Below, in pieces: positions 35,828 to 48,473 of a stretch of 64,000 nt of DNA. The DNA is from Trichoderma breve. Taxonomy: Eukaryota; Ascomycota; Sordariomycetes; Hypocreales; Hypocreaceae. The stretch lies in contig NC_079232.1 of assembly GCF_028502605.1 (NCBI RefSeq), positions 2,418,001-2,482,000 on the forward strand. The letters are read 5' to 3'. Numbering within the stretch: the stretch's first letter is position 1; the number at the start of each line of letters is the position of its first letter. A model generated the notes under the pieces. It was not told the origin of the DNA. It searched no databases and worked only from the letters and a program-made list of their open reading frames with translations. Made by a program: the position numbers and the translations under genes.

Positions 35828-36662
35828 ATGTCTAGCCGATTCGTTTCCGGCGGGACGATAAGCGGCGAAGGGTCAAAGGACGAGGCCGTCGCTGCTACTG
35901 CTACAGCGAGGGAGCCGCTGGCGAAGAAGAGCGTGGAGTGGGAGACGGTGCAGCATGAGCTTGATGAGGAGAGGAAGCGGAGGGAGCACGCGAGGGCGGA
36001 GTTGGCGGAGGGGGGGCAGCAGAGCTTGTATGACATTCTGCAGGCGAATAAAGGTTTGTAGTACTTCTTCTTCCCTGCGTCTTCTCCTTTTTTGTTGTTG
36101 TTGTTGTGTTTTTGAGAGGGCATGTGCTGATTGGGATTTTTGTATGAGGATAGCGGCGAAGCAGGCTGCGTTTGAGGAGCAGAATAAGCTGAAGAACCAG
36201 TTCCGGGCGCTGGATGATGATGAGATTGAGTTTTTGGATGAGGTGAGGGCTAAGGAGAAGGCTGAGGAGGAGAGGGCGAGGAGGGAGGTTGAGGAAGGGC
36301 TGAAGGCGTTTCGGGAGAGACAGAAGAGCAGCGGCGGCAGCGGCGGCGAGACTTCCGGGACGGCGAAGGAGGATGCTGGAAGGGAAGAGGAGGAGGAGTG
36401 GGCGGTTGGTGGGAGGAAGAGGAAGAGGCATGAGAGGGAGGTGTTGGGGGTGAAGAAGAAGGCTGTTGCTGGTGATAGAGGGGGAGGGAGGGATGAGGTT
36501 GGGGGAGTTGATAAGAGTGATGGTGATGATGGGAAGAAGAAGGTTGAGAGTGAGGGTGAGAAAGTGAAAGAGAAAGAAAAGGAGAGGGAGCCTCCTAAGG
36601 AAGAGAAGAAGGCGAGCTTAGGGCTGGTGGCATATGATTCAGACAGTGACGACGACGAATGA
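35828..36662 (+). CDS. NIP30/FAM192A-domain nuclear protein
   Basis: Two exons, 35828-36053 and 36154-36662, giving 244 aa. The N-terminus (SRFVSGGTI, about residues 3-11) and the block KQAAFEEQNKLKNQFRALDD followed by DEIEFLDEV (about 79-107) are the signature of the NIP30 domain. The human relative (PSME3IP1/FAM192A) binds the PA28-gamma proteasome activator. The role in fungi is not established. The rest is highly charged: a Lys/Arg/Glu helix to about 135, basic nuclear-localisation-like clusters (GGRKRKRHERE, GVKKK) and a long Lys/Glu tract ending SDSDDDE, an acidic serine tail like a casein kinase 2 target. The 100-nt intron has GTTTG and TAG ends and preserves the frame (NK/AAKQ). The second exon is strongly purine-biased. 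Confidence 0.85.
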
Positions 36663-37027
36663 CACAGCGAGAGGAGAAGCGCGGACGAGCCTCGACTCGG
36701 AAGAGGAGAACTGTAAGTGTGGTGGTTGCGAATTAATACAGCTGCAAAGCTAGATAATGTGTATATACGCCCTCTATCATAACCAATCCATCCAATCATC
36801 CATCCATCCATAGCTCGCTCTCGGTCGGTTTTTGTGAGTGGGTTTTTGTTCCTTCATGCCCGATATACAATTAGTTCACTCCTCGCATACATACAGTAGT
36901 CATACAAGCACATGCCCCGTTGTTGATACAAGAATAATAAAACATGACACTTCCATCCGTCATGTACACATCACATCGTTGGAATCCTCTTCTTTTTAGG
37001 ATAATTTTTTTTTCAAACACCATCGCT
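36663..37027. other. Convergent 3' gap between NIP30 gene and TIM54
   Basis: Both flanking genes end here, so it should hold two 3' untranslated regions. A TCCA repeat lies at 36786-36811 and a T run near 37005. No gene. Confidence 0.6.
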
Positions 37028-38386
37028 TCAATCATCATCCAAGTTTCCCACATTAGGGCCCGTGGGCTTGCTGGCGAAAGAGCTGGCGCCCCAGTGATAC
37101 AAGCTCCGCAGGCTGCGCTTGATCCAGCCCTCAATCTCTGCCTCCGGAACGACAATCTTCTGCGCGCGAGCCTCGTCCTCGGCCTGAATCTCGAAGCGGC
37201 GCATTCGTTCCACGATGCGCGAGTCGACTACCAGAGGCGAGGCCCAGATCTTCTCCTTGGGCGGCTCGGCGGCCTTTTTGGCCTTTTCCGCCTCGTCAAC
37301 GGGCTCAGGCTCGTCCTTCCAGACAAACTTGGGCCAGTCGTCTTCCTCCTGCTTCAGGACAAGTTGCTGCTCGTACTGACCGTCGACCTCACGCCAGTCT
37401 CGCGCGGCGGCGAAACACACTGCAGCGACCTCTCGGCCAATGTCATCTGCCAGGTGACGGCGGGTCAGGAAGCGGCCAAGGCGGACAAAGGTGTGACGGA
37501 AGCCGAGGCGGTGGGGGAAAGCGATGGGGGTAGAGGGGGAGAACTCGGCGGGGATGCTGGCCGGGAGGGCTGCGGAGGGATAGTCGTCGGGTGAGTTGTG
37601 AGGGCGGGGCTGCGGTGGTCGCTTGTCCTTCTTTTCTTCTTCTTCCGGCTTCTTGTCCTCGGGCTTCTTGTCACCCTCGCCTTCTGTGGATGGGGTTTCG
37701 GGTTCGGGCTTGTCTTCGAGAGTTTCAACGACTGGCAATGGCGGTGCGTCGAGGGGACCGAGCCATCCCTCGTGTAGTCCTCGAACATACTCTTTCCAAG
37801 TGTGTCGACCAATGACGATATCGCCCTTGATGCCTTCGTATTCTGGTAGCCCAATCTTCTTCCTCTGCTGTTCCACAATGGCTTCATCTGTTTGCGGCAG
37901 CTCTTCGCCCGGCCGCTCGGTGGCCTTCCTGGATCTCCTAATCTTCTCGGCCACAGCCGCTCGCACGTCACCCTGCTGCCGGCCCTGAACAAACTCCCAG
38001 TCGAGACCCGATGCCGCTAGAATAGGCTTAACATATTCGATGAAGTGATCCTGAGCAGTGCGTAGACCATCTCCAGGAGGGGCCTCCAGATAGACGGTAA
38101 GTTTGCGGGGCAGCTGGCTCGAATTGGGGAGCAGCTCTTTGGAGAGGGGTGCAACAGCTCGGCGCCATTTCGCTGTTGCGCGATTCTTTTCGCGCTTGTC
38201 GTAGATGATTGCGCCGGCGATGGATGATGAGACGGCCCAGAAGATGAGCCAATTGCGGGAGGGGAGCTTGCGAGGGAGGGCCGGGAGACCCATCATCTTG
38301 AAGACGGGATTGCGCGGACGAGGAGGTTTTGAAGCGCCTGAGCCCGAGGCTGGCGGGATCGAGGGATTGGGATTGGCGTCGGCCAT
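37028..38386 (-). CDS. TIM54: Mitochondrial inner membrane translocase subunit Tim54
   Basis: Single exon, 452 aa. Tim54 is part of the TIM22 complex, which inserts carrier proteins into the inner membrane, and in yeast also helps assemble the Yme1 protease. The family order is visible: a Pro/Gly/Ser-rich N-terminus, the motif NPVFKMMGLPALPRKLPSRN, one membrane span (about residues 46-62, WLIFWAVSSSIAGAIIYDKR), then an intermembrane-space domain that starts LPRKLTVYLEAPPGDGLRTA. A Lys/Glu/Pro-rich linker (about 240-275) interrupts the domain, as is common in filamentous fungi. Length matches fungal homologues. The gene is divergent to COT1 across 2 kb and convergent with the NIP30-domain gene. 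Confidence 0.93.
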   Translation of the reverse strand: MADANPNPSIPPASGSGASKPPRPRNPVFKMMGLPALPRKLPSRNWLIFWAVSSSIAGAIIYDKREKNRATAKWRRAVAPLSKELLPNSSQLPRKLTVYLEAPPGDGLRTAQDHFIEYVKPILAASGLDWEFVQGRQQGDVRAAVAEKIRRSRKATERPGEELPQTDEAIVEQQRKKIGLPEYEGIKGDIVIGRHTWKEYVRGLHEGWLGPLDAPPLPVVETLEDKPEPETPSTEGEGDKKPEDKKPEEEEKKDKRPPQPRPHNSPDDYPSAALPASIPAEFSPSTPIAFPHRLGFRHTFVRLGRFLTRRHLADDIGREVAAVCFAAARDWREVDGQYEQQLVLKQEEDDWPKFVWKDEPEPVDEAEKAKKAAEPPKEKIWASPLVVDSRIVERMRRFEIQAEDEARAQKIVVPEAEIEGWIKRSLRSLYHWGASSFASKPTGPNVGNLDDD

Positions 38387-40379
38387 GGTGAAGTGTGTGC
38401 GGCCTTGCTTGTGTGCTATCTTTTGGTGAAATAATGAAAAACAACGAAGGGAAATGGTGGCCTAGGTATGCTTTTGCATTGTTTGCGCGCGAGCTACGTT
38501 GAGCAGCTATCGATGAGTTATGCTGTCATGAGGTTGGAAAAAAATCGGATGCGATAAGGATGCGGGACACGATAAGGGCCTCGGTTTGCCGCCAAAATGG
38601 ACAGACAGGTACTTGTGCATCTGTACTTGGGCCATGGTGCAAGCAATAATTTAACACTTTTCCCACCTAAGAATGAAGACAATTTTGTCTAGAATAGTTG
38701 ATGTCTTATAATGTAATTTTCAGTATTATTCTTGGTTATTGCAATTGGGATTTGAGGAAACCTGCAGTTGATTGCAGACTGTGTCTCCATGATCAGCAGG
38801 CAAAGGCAAGTTCTACATGCATGTACCATGTTTGGTGTCAAAATTGCCTGCAACAGGTCCTATAGTCATCGTGATTATTTCGTCAAAATGCCTTGTATGA
38901 AGGATTTCCGTTGGGGTGATAGAGAAATGAGCATATAACACTTGAGATGCAGTAATTTGATAATTTCGCCTTTGTAACATGAATTATTGAGGTGAAGGAT
39001 GCCTTGTCCATAAGAGAACAGGGGTCTGCCCGTCGCTCACCGGGACGACAAGTCGGCTTATTTAAACGGGCCCTGCAGGAGATGGTACGGGGGGCTTTAT
39101 ATCCTGCTTGCTTTTAGATACACCTGCTACTGCGGTGCATAGAGCGTGTATTGGAGCAAGGCCTGAAATTCTATCGTGAGAATATGTATCAAGGATTGGC
39201 TGATTGTGTAGATACTACTAGTGTTGCAGGTCAACCTGAGATCTAGTCAATGCTACGAAATACTTGGCTAGGAAATGGATTGCCAGGGATCTAGCAACTA
39301 ATACTCCTGGCATGTGAATTTAGATCTCCAAGCACAGCAGAGATAAGCCGGATGGGTAATATATTCCGTACAAGACGGAACGGCTGGACCCCTGAGATGG
39401 AAACGGCACAAGTGCCGGTGGGGAACACGTTCGATGTAACAGAAGGGCCAGCAAAGGCTGGACGGAGTAATGCATTGCAATGTGCTGTTGATAGAGGGAA
39501 GCAATTGGAATTGACGTGCTCACATCCAACTGAAGATGTTAAATACCATAATACAGGCCACATATAGAGTCAATAAGAGTTGAAATTGGCATTTGATCTA
39601 AAATGCTTGGCGGTGTTGTTGCCGCTACCTACCCATCTCACACAAGCCAGGCTTGTTTAGACCAATCAATACCCTTTCCATTTAAGTGATCAAGGCTTCT
39701 CGAACAAATTCTATAATTTACTTCTAGGTATTCAACATCGAATGAAGCCTTTTATCTCCCGACTCAAGCACCATTCAGGAAAATAATAATAGCACCCGTG
39801 GACCAGAAACTAAAGATAGTCTAGTGGCAGCTCAGTCGAGCATCAAACGTGTCTAGGCCCCGACCAGAACAATTTAGCGGCCTACCAACCGCTGTTCCCA
39901 CAGCAAGCCCCCTGGAACCTGGAGGATACCTGGGCTTATTGCCACCTGTGACGCGCCCGCGCCCATCTGGCGCACCGCAGGCAGGTACCTCGCGAGTATT
40001 CATCACCCCGCCCATTGTCTTTGGCGCATCTACCTAGCAGTTTGAGGTCTGGTTGACCGCCCCCCATTTTCCCCTTGAGCCCAAAAGCCAAAGCCAAACC
40101 ATCGTCAAAAGGGTCTTTGACTGGAGCTTCTTCAAACTGCAAAGACGCCAACTCCAAAGCTCAGGCCCCAATCAGCAGCCAGGTCCTTGCCTTGCTCCTC
40201 TAAAAACTGGGCCAGCCCGCCTTGCGCTGCAGCGGAGCAATTCTCGCTTCGAATTGGCCAGTCAGGGCTCCATCTCCAGCGTCTCTCCCCCTTTCCGACG
40301 AGACGACCCCTCAGGCCGTCAGGCTCGCATACAGCTGATTATTACCTGAGATCGATTGTCTTGTCTTATCGGCGTGGAT
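38387..40379. other. Divergent promoter region TIM54/COT1
   Basis: The first 1.3 kb is AT-rich and the part from about 39840 is GC-balanced and resembles the COT1 promoter and leader. A frame of 90 codons at 39291-39563 (minus) does not resemble anything I know and could be chance or an old repeat remnant. No gene supported. Confidence 0.5.
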
Positions 40380-42516
<2,137 letters not shown>

Positions 42517-43311
42517 AAGGTTTTTGTTGTTCCAGAAGATGAAGCGGGCATATGCAGTAGAGATTTTGAATTCGAAGCGAATTAGAGCTGCAATTAGATG
42601 ATGGAGACGTTGGGATTTGGAAGGGGAGAGGGGGGGTCTATGCTTAATCGGCTGGCCAAGATACGAGGAGCAATCTGCATCAGAACCAAAATGGTACATT
42701 GTCGTTTATTGAAATGCATTATACTGGGCATGGAAAAATCGTGCTTGACATCCCCTTGTTCATATTGCTGAAAGATGCTTTTCATTTTTCTCATACGCAT
42801 GCGTTAGTCTAAGACCGTGGATATATCAGTTGCGAAAGAAACTTTATTGGTATTGCAATAGTATATGATTTGAAATACGTGATTTGTAACAGGGCGCCGT
42901 AAATCCAATTTCCGATTTAGTATATATATACATGTTTGTGTTTCATTATTCTAACCCAACATTCGTAACCTTGATTGTGCTAAAGATGGCTTGTGTCCAC
43001 CTTTGTGCTGTTTTACCCTCACTCATTCTAAGGCCAAGTCGACTGTTGAGCCAAATAGCTAGTTGCAAGTCAGCCAAAAATGAACGCTGGTATTGAGCCA
43101 ACAGACAGCCTCTTACCCCATGAGTTGTGATATCGTTGCCTGCTAAATATTCCACCGCGTTCGCGCTGTGAGCGCCACCAAAGACGGGGCTATACAGAGG
43201 TCTTTCCGTCCTTCTTGGGTATCAAGAGTCGTAGCTCTGGCGATCATCAGACAGCATCTCCACGAAGCCTGACGATTATTATCTTCTGTCCCTCCTCCCT
43301 TGTCAAACAAT
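42517..43311. other. Convergent 3' gap between COT1 and SF3A2 homologue
   Basis: Holds two 3' untranslated regions. The middle (about 42780-42960) is AT-rich. No gene or RNA gene recognised. Confidence 0.55.
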
Positions 43312-44028
43312 TCATCTCCTGGCCGTCAAACCAGGAGCAGCATTAAAGCGCTCCTCACGCTCCGTCATGAACATGACTTGAATCCAATACTCCTTCGAGT
43401 CCGGGTCCCAGAAGCAAAACTGCTTATCCTCTCGCTTATCCAACTCTCGCGCAGGAATCTTGAATCCCACACTCTCGTACGGCTCGGCTGCAACAACCAG
43501 GTACTGAAAGTTCTTGTCCGGCTCCTCGGCGCGCTGCGTGAAAGCGTTCATGACCTGCCACTTGGGCGCCAGCTCGGGCGTGGCATCCGGGTACTGCAGC
43601 TGAAAGAGCAGGCCCTGCTGTCGCGTCACGGGGTCGCGGATCTTTGTGATCTTGTACCCCGGGCGGCCAATCTTGACAACGTTACGGCGCGCGTTGAGGC
43701 CGGCGGCGACGCTGGCGGGCAGGCCCGTGGCCGGGTCGATGTTCTGCTTGCCCTCCTTCTGCTCGCGGGCGGCGCGGCGGGCGAGGTTGGTCTGGTGTTT
43801 TTTCCCCTGGGTGTGGGCGAGGTAGGAGCCGTCATTTTGGTGAACGGTCAGGCAGAGGCGGCACTCGAAGGAGCCGACGTGGTTCTTGAAGAAGTAGGGG
43901 TCCTTGTCGAGGTCGATTGTCTCGAGAGCGAGCTTGCGGAGGCGTTCGCGGCGGTCGGCGTTGGTGGCGGAGTGTGAGGCGACACCGCCGCCGCCGAATT
44001 TGGAGCCTGCGCGGTTTTGGTAGTCCAT
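43312..44028 (-). CDS. Splicing factor 3A subunit 2 (SF3A2/Prp11/Sap62)
   Basis: Single exon, 238 aa. SF3A2 is a U2 snRNP protein in the SF3a complex, needed for prespliceosome assembly at the branch site. The conserved start (MDYQNRAGSKFGGGG) is followed by a matrin-type C2H2 zinc finger with ligands at Cys56, Cys59, His72 and His78 (CRLCLTVHQNDGSYLAHTQG). Next come the family blocks KIGRPGYKITKIRDP, LLFQLQYP and FQYLVVAAEPYESVGFKIP, and the end KEYWIQVMFMTER. The length is like yeast Prp11, without the Pro-rich tail of animal proteins. A CCAATCA box at 44208-44214 lies about 180 bp upstream. It is the only obvious splicing-machinery gene in the window. Confidence 0.95.
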   Translation of the reverse strand: MDYQNRAGSKFGGGGVASHSATNADRRERLRKLALETIDLDKDPYFFKNHVGSFECRLCLTVHQNDGSYLAHTQGKKHQTNLARRAAREQKEGKQNIDPATGLPASVAAGLNARRNVVKIGRPGYKITKIRDPVTRQQGLLFQLQYPDATPELAPKWQVMNAFTQRAEEPDKNFQYLVVAAEPYESVGFKIPARELDKREDKQFCFWDPDSKEYWIQVMFMTEREERFNAAPGLTARR

Positions 44029-44310
44029 TGATATGGGCTATGGGGGATTATGGGATGTGTGGTGGTTTGGTTGTGGCAGTTGGGGCTAAAAAAGAAAGAA
44101 AAAGAGTTTTGGAGGCGCGTGTGATGCAGAGCTACGAGAATCGATGGCAAAAGTTACAAGGTGGATAAGGCTGAGGATGGGTGGATTATGTAACTGGACA
44201 AGGCTAGCCAATCAGTAGGCGCGTGTGCTGCCACACTTATACTCGGGAGTACTTAAACAATCTACCTATTGAACCAGCTACATGCCCTTCCTTATTGACC
44301 TTTCATCGCC

Positions 44311-45742
44311 TTAAATCGCCAAAATGTCGTTGTGCTTTGACACAAACGCCTTCACAGCATCCACAAATCTGTCCAGCTCCGACTGCGGCGTCTCCAGGAT
44401 CAGCGCAATGAAGCCTCTGCGCGTAACCCAGAACCGCTGCTCCAGCATCTCAAACCAAAACAGCTCCTTCAGCGCCTCGTTTTCTTGCACATCATCTCCA
44501 CTAGCAATATCCTTCACTTCTACATCTCCTTCAATGAAATGGGAGCACAGGATAGACCCGATTCCCGTAAAAGTTAGTCTTGTTCCTTTGACTGCCTCCT
44601 GAAGCCTGGATAGAAACGCCGAGCCCATCTCGGTAAACTTTTCCGCTACGTCGGCAGTGTAAATCTTGCTGAGACCCGCGTAGCCAGCATGTGTCACGAG
44701 CGTGTTGTTGTTGAAGGTGCCAGAATGCGAGATCGAGGTGGCGAGTCTCGGATCGAAGGCTGCCATGATATCGGCTCTTCCGCCCAGGGCGCCAAAAGCG
44801 AGGCCACCGCCGAGATACTTGCCAAACGTCTTGAGATCAGGCTTGATTCCTCGCAGGCCTGCATAGCCAGAAGCTGATATTCTAGAAGTCATGACCTCGT
44901 CGAGGATGAACACCACGCCAGCCTATATGAGATGTGAGTGAGCTTAAGTGCAGAATAAGTAGGTGAAATTTCTGTGTCTCCTCACCTTTGTAGCAGCGTC
45001 TTGGATGCCAGTCAGGAACTCTTTGGTTCCAAGAATACATCCTCCGTTTCCTTGCATGCCTTCCAACAGGACAGCTGCCACTCCCTCACTCTGAATTGCC
45101 TTGGTGGCAGCATCGACATCATTGTACTTGACGATGATCCAATCGTTTGGGTCAACATTATTAGGCGCTGGTTTCCCGTCTTTGAAGCCCAGCACTCCTC
45201 CATGGTAGCCTCTGTTGAACACAACCACCTTTCTCTTGTTTGTGAACTTCCTCGCAGCGGCCAGAGCATGGAGATTGGCCTCAGTGCCAGAGTTTGTGAA
45301 GCGCACTCGCTCAAGTCCAAAGCGCTGGCACATTTCCCGAGCAAACAATTGCTCCTGGGATGTCGTTGCGCCAACATTCATGCCCACGGTCTTGAGGACG
45401 GTGCTCACGGCATCGAGGATCACGGGGTTAGAGTGGCCATAGAGCGCTGCCGTGAATTCACATGTAAGGTCTGTGTAGCTGTTGAACCTTGGGTTAACAA
45501 GACGAGAAGCCGAAATATATAATCATGTCAACCTACGTAGTCCCATCCTCAGAAGTGAGTTGATAGCCTTGGCCAGACTTCATGCAGATGGGGAAAGGAT
45601 CAGTATGAAGCACCGTCCTGGTATTGCCGCCAGGGAATGACTTGGTGGCTTCTTCGTGGAATGCCTTGGATTTGGCATTTTGGGCTACATAGCGGGCCTT
45701 GGCTTCAGAAAGGGCCAGGGAAAGCGTGTTAACCGAACCCAT
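44311..45742 (-). CDS. Class III aminotransferase, glutamate-1-semialdehyde aminomutase-like
   Basis: Three exons, 45742-45537, 45487-44986 and 44922-44311, giving 439 aa. It is a PLP enzyme of fold type I, subgroup III. Visible are the start region LTCEFTAALYGHSNPVI, the cofactor-binding loop NSGTEANLHALAAARKFT, the aspartate in FILDEVMTSR (Asp244) that contacts the pyridine nitrogen, and the Schiff-base lysine in TFGKYLGGG (Lys271). The closest family by pattern is the glutamate-1-semialdehyde aminomutase-like group. Fungi make aminolevulinate by ALA synthase, so that reaction is unlikely, and the substrate is unknown. All catalytic residues are present and there is no sign of decay. Introns of 49 and 63 nt are GT-AG. 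No biosynthetic partner gene lies next to it. A TATA box in the promoter suggests conditional expression. Confidence 0.88.
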
Positions 45743-46391
45743 TGTTTCTTGTTGGTGTAGTGTACGATATAGAAATTGGAACTCAGTTCAGTTGACATGC
45801 AAGGTGAAGCAACAAGGACGAGAGGGGATTAAACATGCATCAACACCGCATCCGTCTTATATATAGTTGTAGTCTGTCTTTCATATTGGCTGTACTTCTC
45901 GGCTTCAGGGTGGGGATTCTCACTATGAGCCATTACGAGCATCACGACAACAAGGATATCCAAGACTAGCATCTCGCATCTCGGGTTTGACTGCCTCACC
46001 CGAGATCGGAAGTGGGCATCAAAGGGCCGTTAGGGTGATTTGCTCGACAGGAAAAGGAAACCCACGTCGAATACCCGCCTAATTGGACCCTTCGCATTGC
46101 GGAGAAGTGCTAATACTACGCTGCATGTATCTTTCAACTGTGACATACAGCAAAGAGTACTTCGGCCTATTACTTGAGAGAAAAGCTTACTAACGATTCC
46201 AGGGACTGCTCTGCTCTAGTCTAAGAATTTATCTGCAAAAAACAGATGGGGCCGATAGCAAGGCGGTGTGGAGCGCCGCCGGCAGAATTGATATCCCACT
46301 TAATTTTTTTTTCTTAGCACGGCAACCACAGTTGGAGGCACGCCGCAAGTTGTTATCAAGAGAAATCTACGATTGACAACGACAAATCACA
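45743..46391. other. Divergent promoter region aminotransferase/NUG1
   Basis: Only 649 bp separate two divergent start codons. The TATA box belongs to the aminotransferase side. A T run near 46304-46312 lies on the NUG1 side. No gene. Confidence 0.55.
45856..45865 (-). promoter_or_regulatory. TATA box of the class III aminotransferase gene
   Basis: TATATATAAG on the minus strand, about 114-123 bp upstream of the ATG at 45742. Confidence 0.65.
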
Positions 46392-48156
46392 ATGGCAGGC
46401 TCAATTAACAAACCCAAGAGTATGTTTTGATCCGGAGCAGCAACCACTCAACCCAAATCTACATTCACTCTCAGTCCTGGGCTGCCCCATCACCTTTCCT
46501 TTGCCTGCTAACCATGGCGCAGAACCAAAGTCCAAGCGGACAACAACCCGCCTTCGCAACAAGATCCAGAAGGCCTCAGCGGCCAAGCAGAGAAAGGATC
46601 GCAAGTTCGCCAAGAAGAACCCAGAATGGCGATCCAAGCTGAAGAAGGACCCCGGCATCCCCAACCTGTTCCCCTACAAGGAGAAGATTCTAGAGGAGAT
46701 TGAGCAGAAGCGCGCAAAGAAGGCCGAGGAGGCTCAGAGGAGAAAAGAGCTGGCCAAGGCTGCCAAGACGGGCGGTGCTCAGGACAAGGACGAGGATGCC
46801 ATGGACGACGTCGACGGGGCTGAGGATGACCAGATGGATGAGGACGGCGACTTTGACGAGGATGTCGACGAGTCTAACCCCATGGCCGCGCTGATTGCCA
46901 GTGCTCGTGCTGCTGCGGAAAAGTACGACAAGTCTCTTGCCGCAAGCGACGATGATATGGATGACGACGATGACGAGGAGAGCGACAGCGATGCTTCTGA
47001 CGATGGCGCACACGTTTCCATTGGCCAGGCTTCGTCAAGAAAGACCTTTGACAAGGTCTTCAAGCAGGTCGTCGAGGAAGCCGACGTCGTGCTGTACGTC
47101 CTCGACGCCCGGGACCCAGAGGGCACCCGCTCGCGAGAGGTCGAGCGCAGCGTCATGGCCGCCGCCTCGGGGGGCAAGCGCCTCATCCTCATCCTCAACA
47201 AGGTCGACCTGATCCCGCCCAAGGTCCTGCGCGACTGGCTCGTCCACCTGCGCCGGTACTTCCCCACGCTGCCCGTGCGGGCGTCGCACGCCGCTGCGAA
47301 TGCGCATGTGTTTAGCCACCGCGACTTGACTGTGCAGAGCACCTCGGCTGCCCTGTTCAAGGCCCTCAAGAGCTACGCTGCCAGCCGCGACCTGAAGCGT
47401 GCCGTCTCCGTCGGTGTCATCGGCTACCCCAACGTCGGAAAGAGCTCCATCATCAACGCCCTTCTCAGCAGATTGAGCGGCAAGGGCAGCAACAACGCAA
47501 AGGCCTGCCCTGCCGGTGCCGAGGCCGGTGTCACCACGAGCATCCGCAAGGTCAAGATCGACAGCAAGCTCACCCTGCTCGACTCCCCCGGTGTGGTCTT
47601 CCCCTCGTCCTCGTCCCTCCAGTCCGGTGGCCTCGTCGCCATCAAGAACGCCACCGAGGCCCATGCCCACCTCGTCCTCCTCAACGCCGTGCCCCCCAAG
47701 CAGATTGACGACCCCATCCCCGCCGTCAGCCTCCTTCTCCGCCGTCTCTCCACTACCCCCGACCTGCTGCAGAAGCTTACCGCTGTGTACGACATCCCCG
47801 CGCTTCTGCCCAACAGCACCGACGGCGACATCACCACCGACTTCCTCGTCCAGGTCGCCCGCAAGCGTGGAAGGATCGGCCGCGGAGGCATCCCCAACAT
47901 CAACGCTGCCGCCATGACCGTCGTCACGGACTGGCGTGACGGCCGTATCCAGGGCTGGGTCGAGGCCCCCGTCCTGGCCGTCGAGTCCGCCAACGGCGCT
48001 GCCACCAAGTCTACCGTCAAGAACGCCGGCGAGGAGGATGTCATGGCCGACCAGAAGGAGATTGTTACCGAGTGGGCCGCCGAGTTCAAGCTCGATGGCC
48101 TGTGGGGTGACAATGGCAACGGAGCTGCAAATGAAGAGGATGCCATGGAGCAGTAA
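46392..48156 (+). CDS. NUG1: Nucleolar GTP-binding protein NUG1/GRN1 (GNL3 family)
   Basis: Two exons, 46392-46419 and 46523-48156, giving 553 aa. The GTPase acts in 60S subunit maturation and export. The N-terminal GNL3/Grn1 domain is clear after splicing: MAGSINKPKKPKSKR, then RLRNKIQKASAAKQRKD, then DPGIPNLFPYKEKILEEIE. A Lys/Glu coiled coil and an acidic Asp/Glu region (about 95-170) follow. The GTPase motifs come in circularly permuted order: DARDPEGTRS, G4 NKVDLIP (near 235), then G1 GYPNVGKSS (near 309) and G3 DSPGVVFP (near 362), as known for this family. The first exon is only 28 nt, and the 103-nt intron has GTATG and CAG ends. Strong third-position C bias suggests high expression. 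Confidence 0.95.
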
Positions 48157-48473
48157 AAGAACTCTCACGATTGCAAATGCGGTTGGAATTTTTATCATAT
48201 ATGACGCGGTTTTAATTATTTCTCATAACGAGTTTGGCGTTGTAGGCTGGTTTGGTCAAAAATAAAACGGACTTGGGCCGGATGTACACGTTTAGATATG
48301 TCAAAATACATATAGATGTACACGTCTTTTTCAAACAAAAGAAGGATTTCCCTGAGATGCAAGCCTCTCAATCCTTTTTCCCTCTTTATTCTCACTCTAG
48401 TCTCTAACATTCGTGAAATGTCTTCTCAAAATATTATATCTCGTTAAAATATCATGCCGTAGTCCACTTATCT
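48157..48473. other. Convergent 3' gap between NUG1 and DIS3
   Basis: 317 bp with AT-rich sequence shared by the two 3' untranslated regions. No separate terminator structure was recognised and no gene. Confidence 0.6.

Noticed and set aside
35873..36811. 312-codon frame antisense to the NIP30-domain gene
   Set aside because: Ser/Phe/Leu-rich mirror of the purine-rich Lys/Glu codons on the plus strand.
39291..39563. 90-codon frame between TIM54 and COT1, considered as a retroelement remnant
   Set aside because: No protease, zinc-knuckle or polymerase motif could be seen, and there are no terminal repeats around it.
47035..48198. 387-codon frame antisense to NUG1
   Set aside because: Product of G/C third-position bias in NUG1. 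The Gly/Val/Asp-rich composition shows no family.
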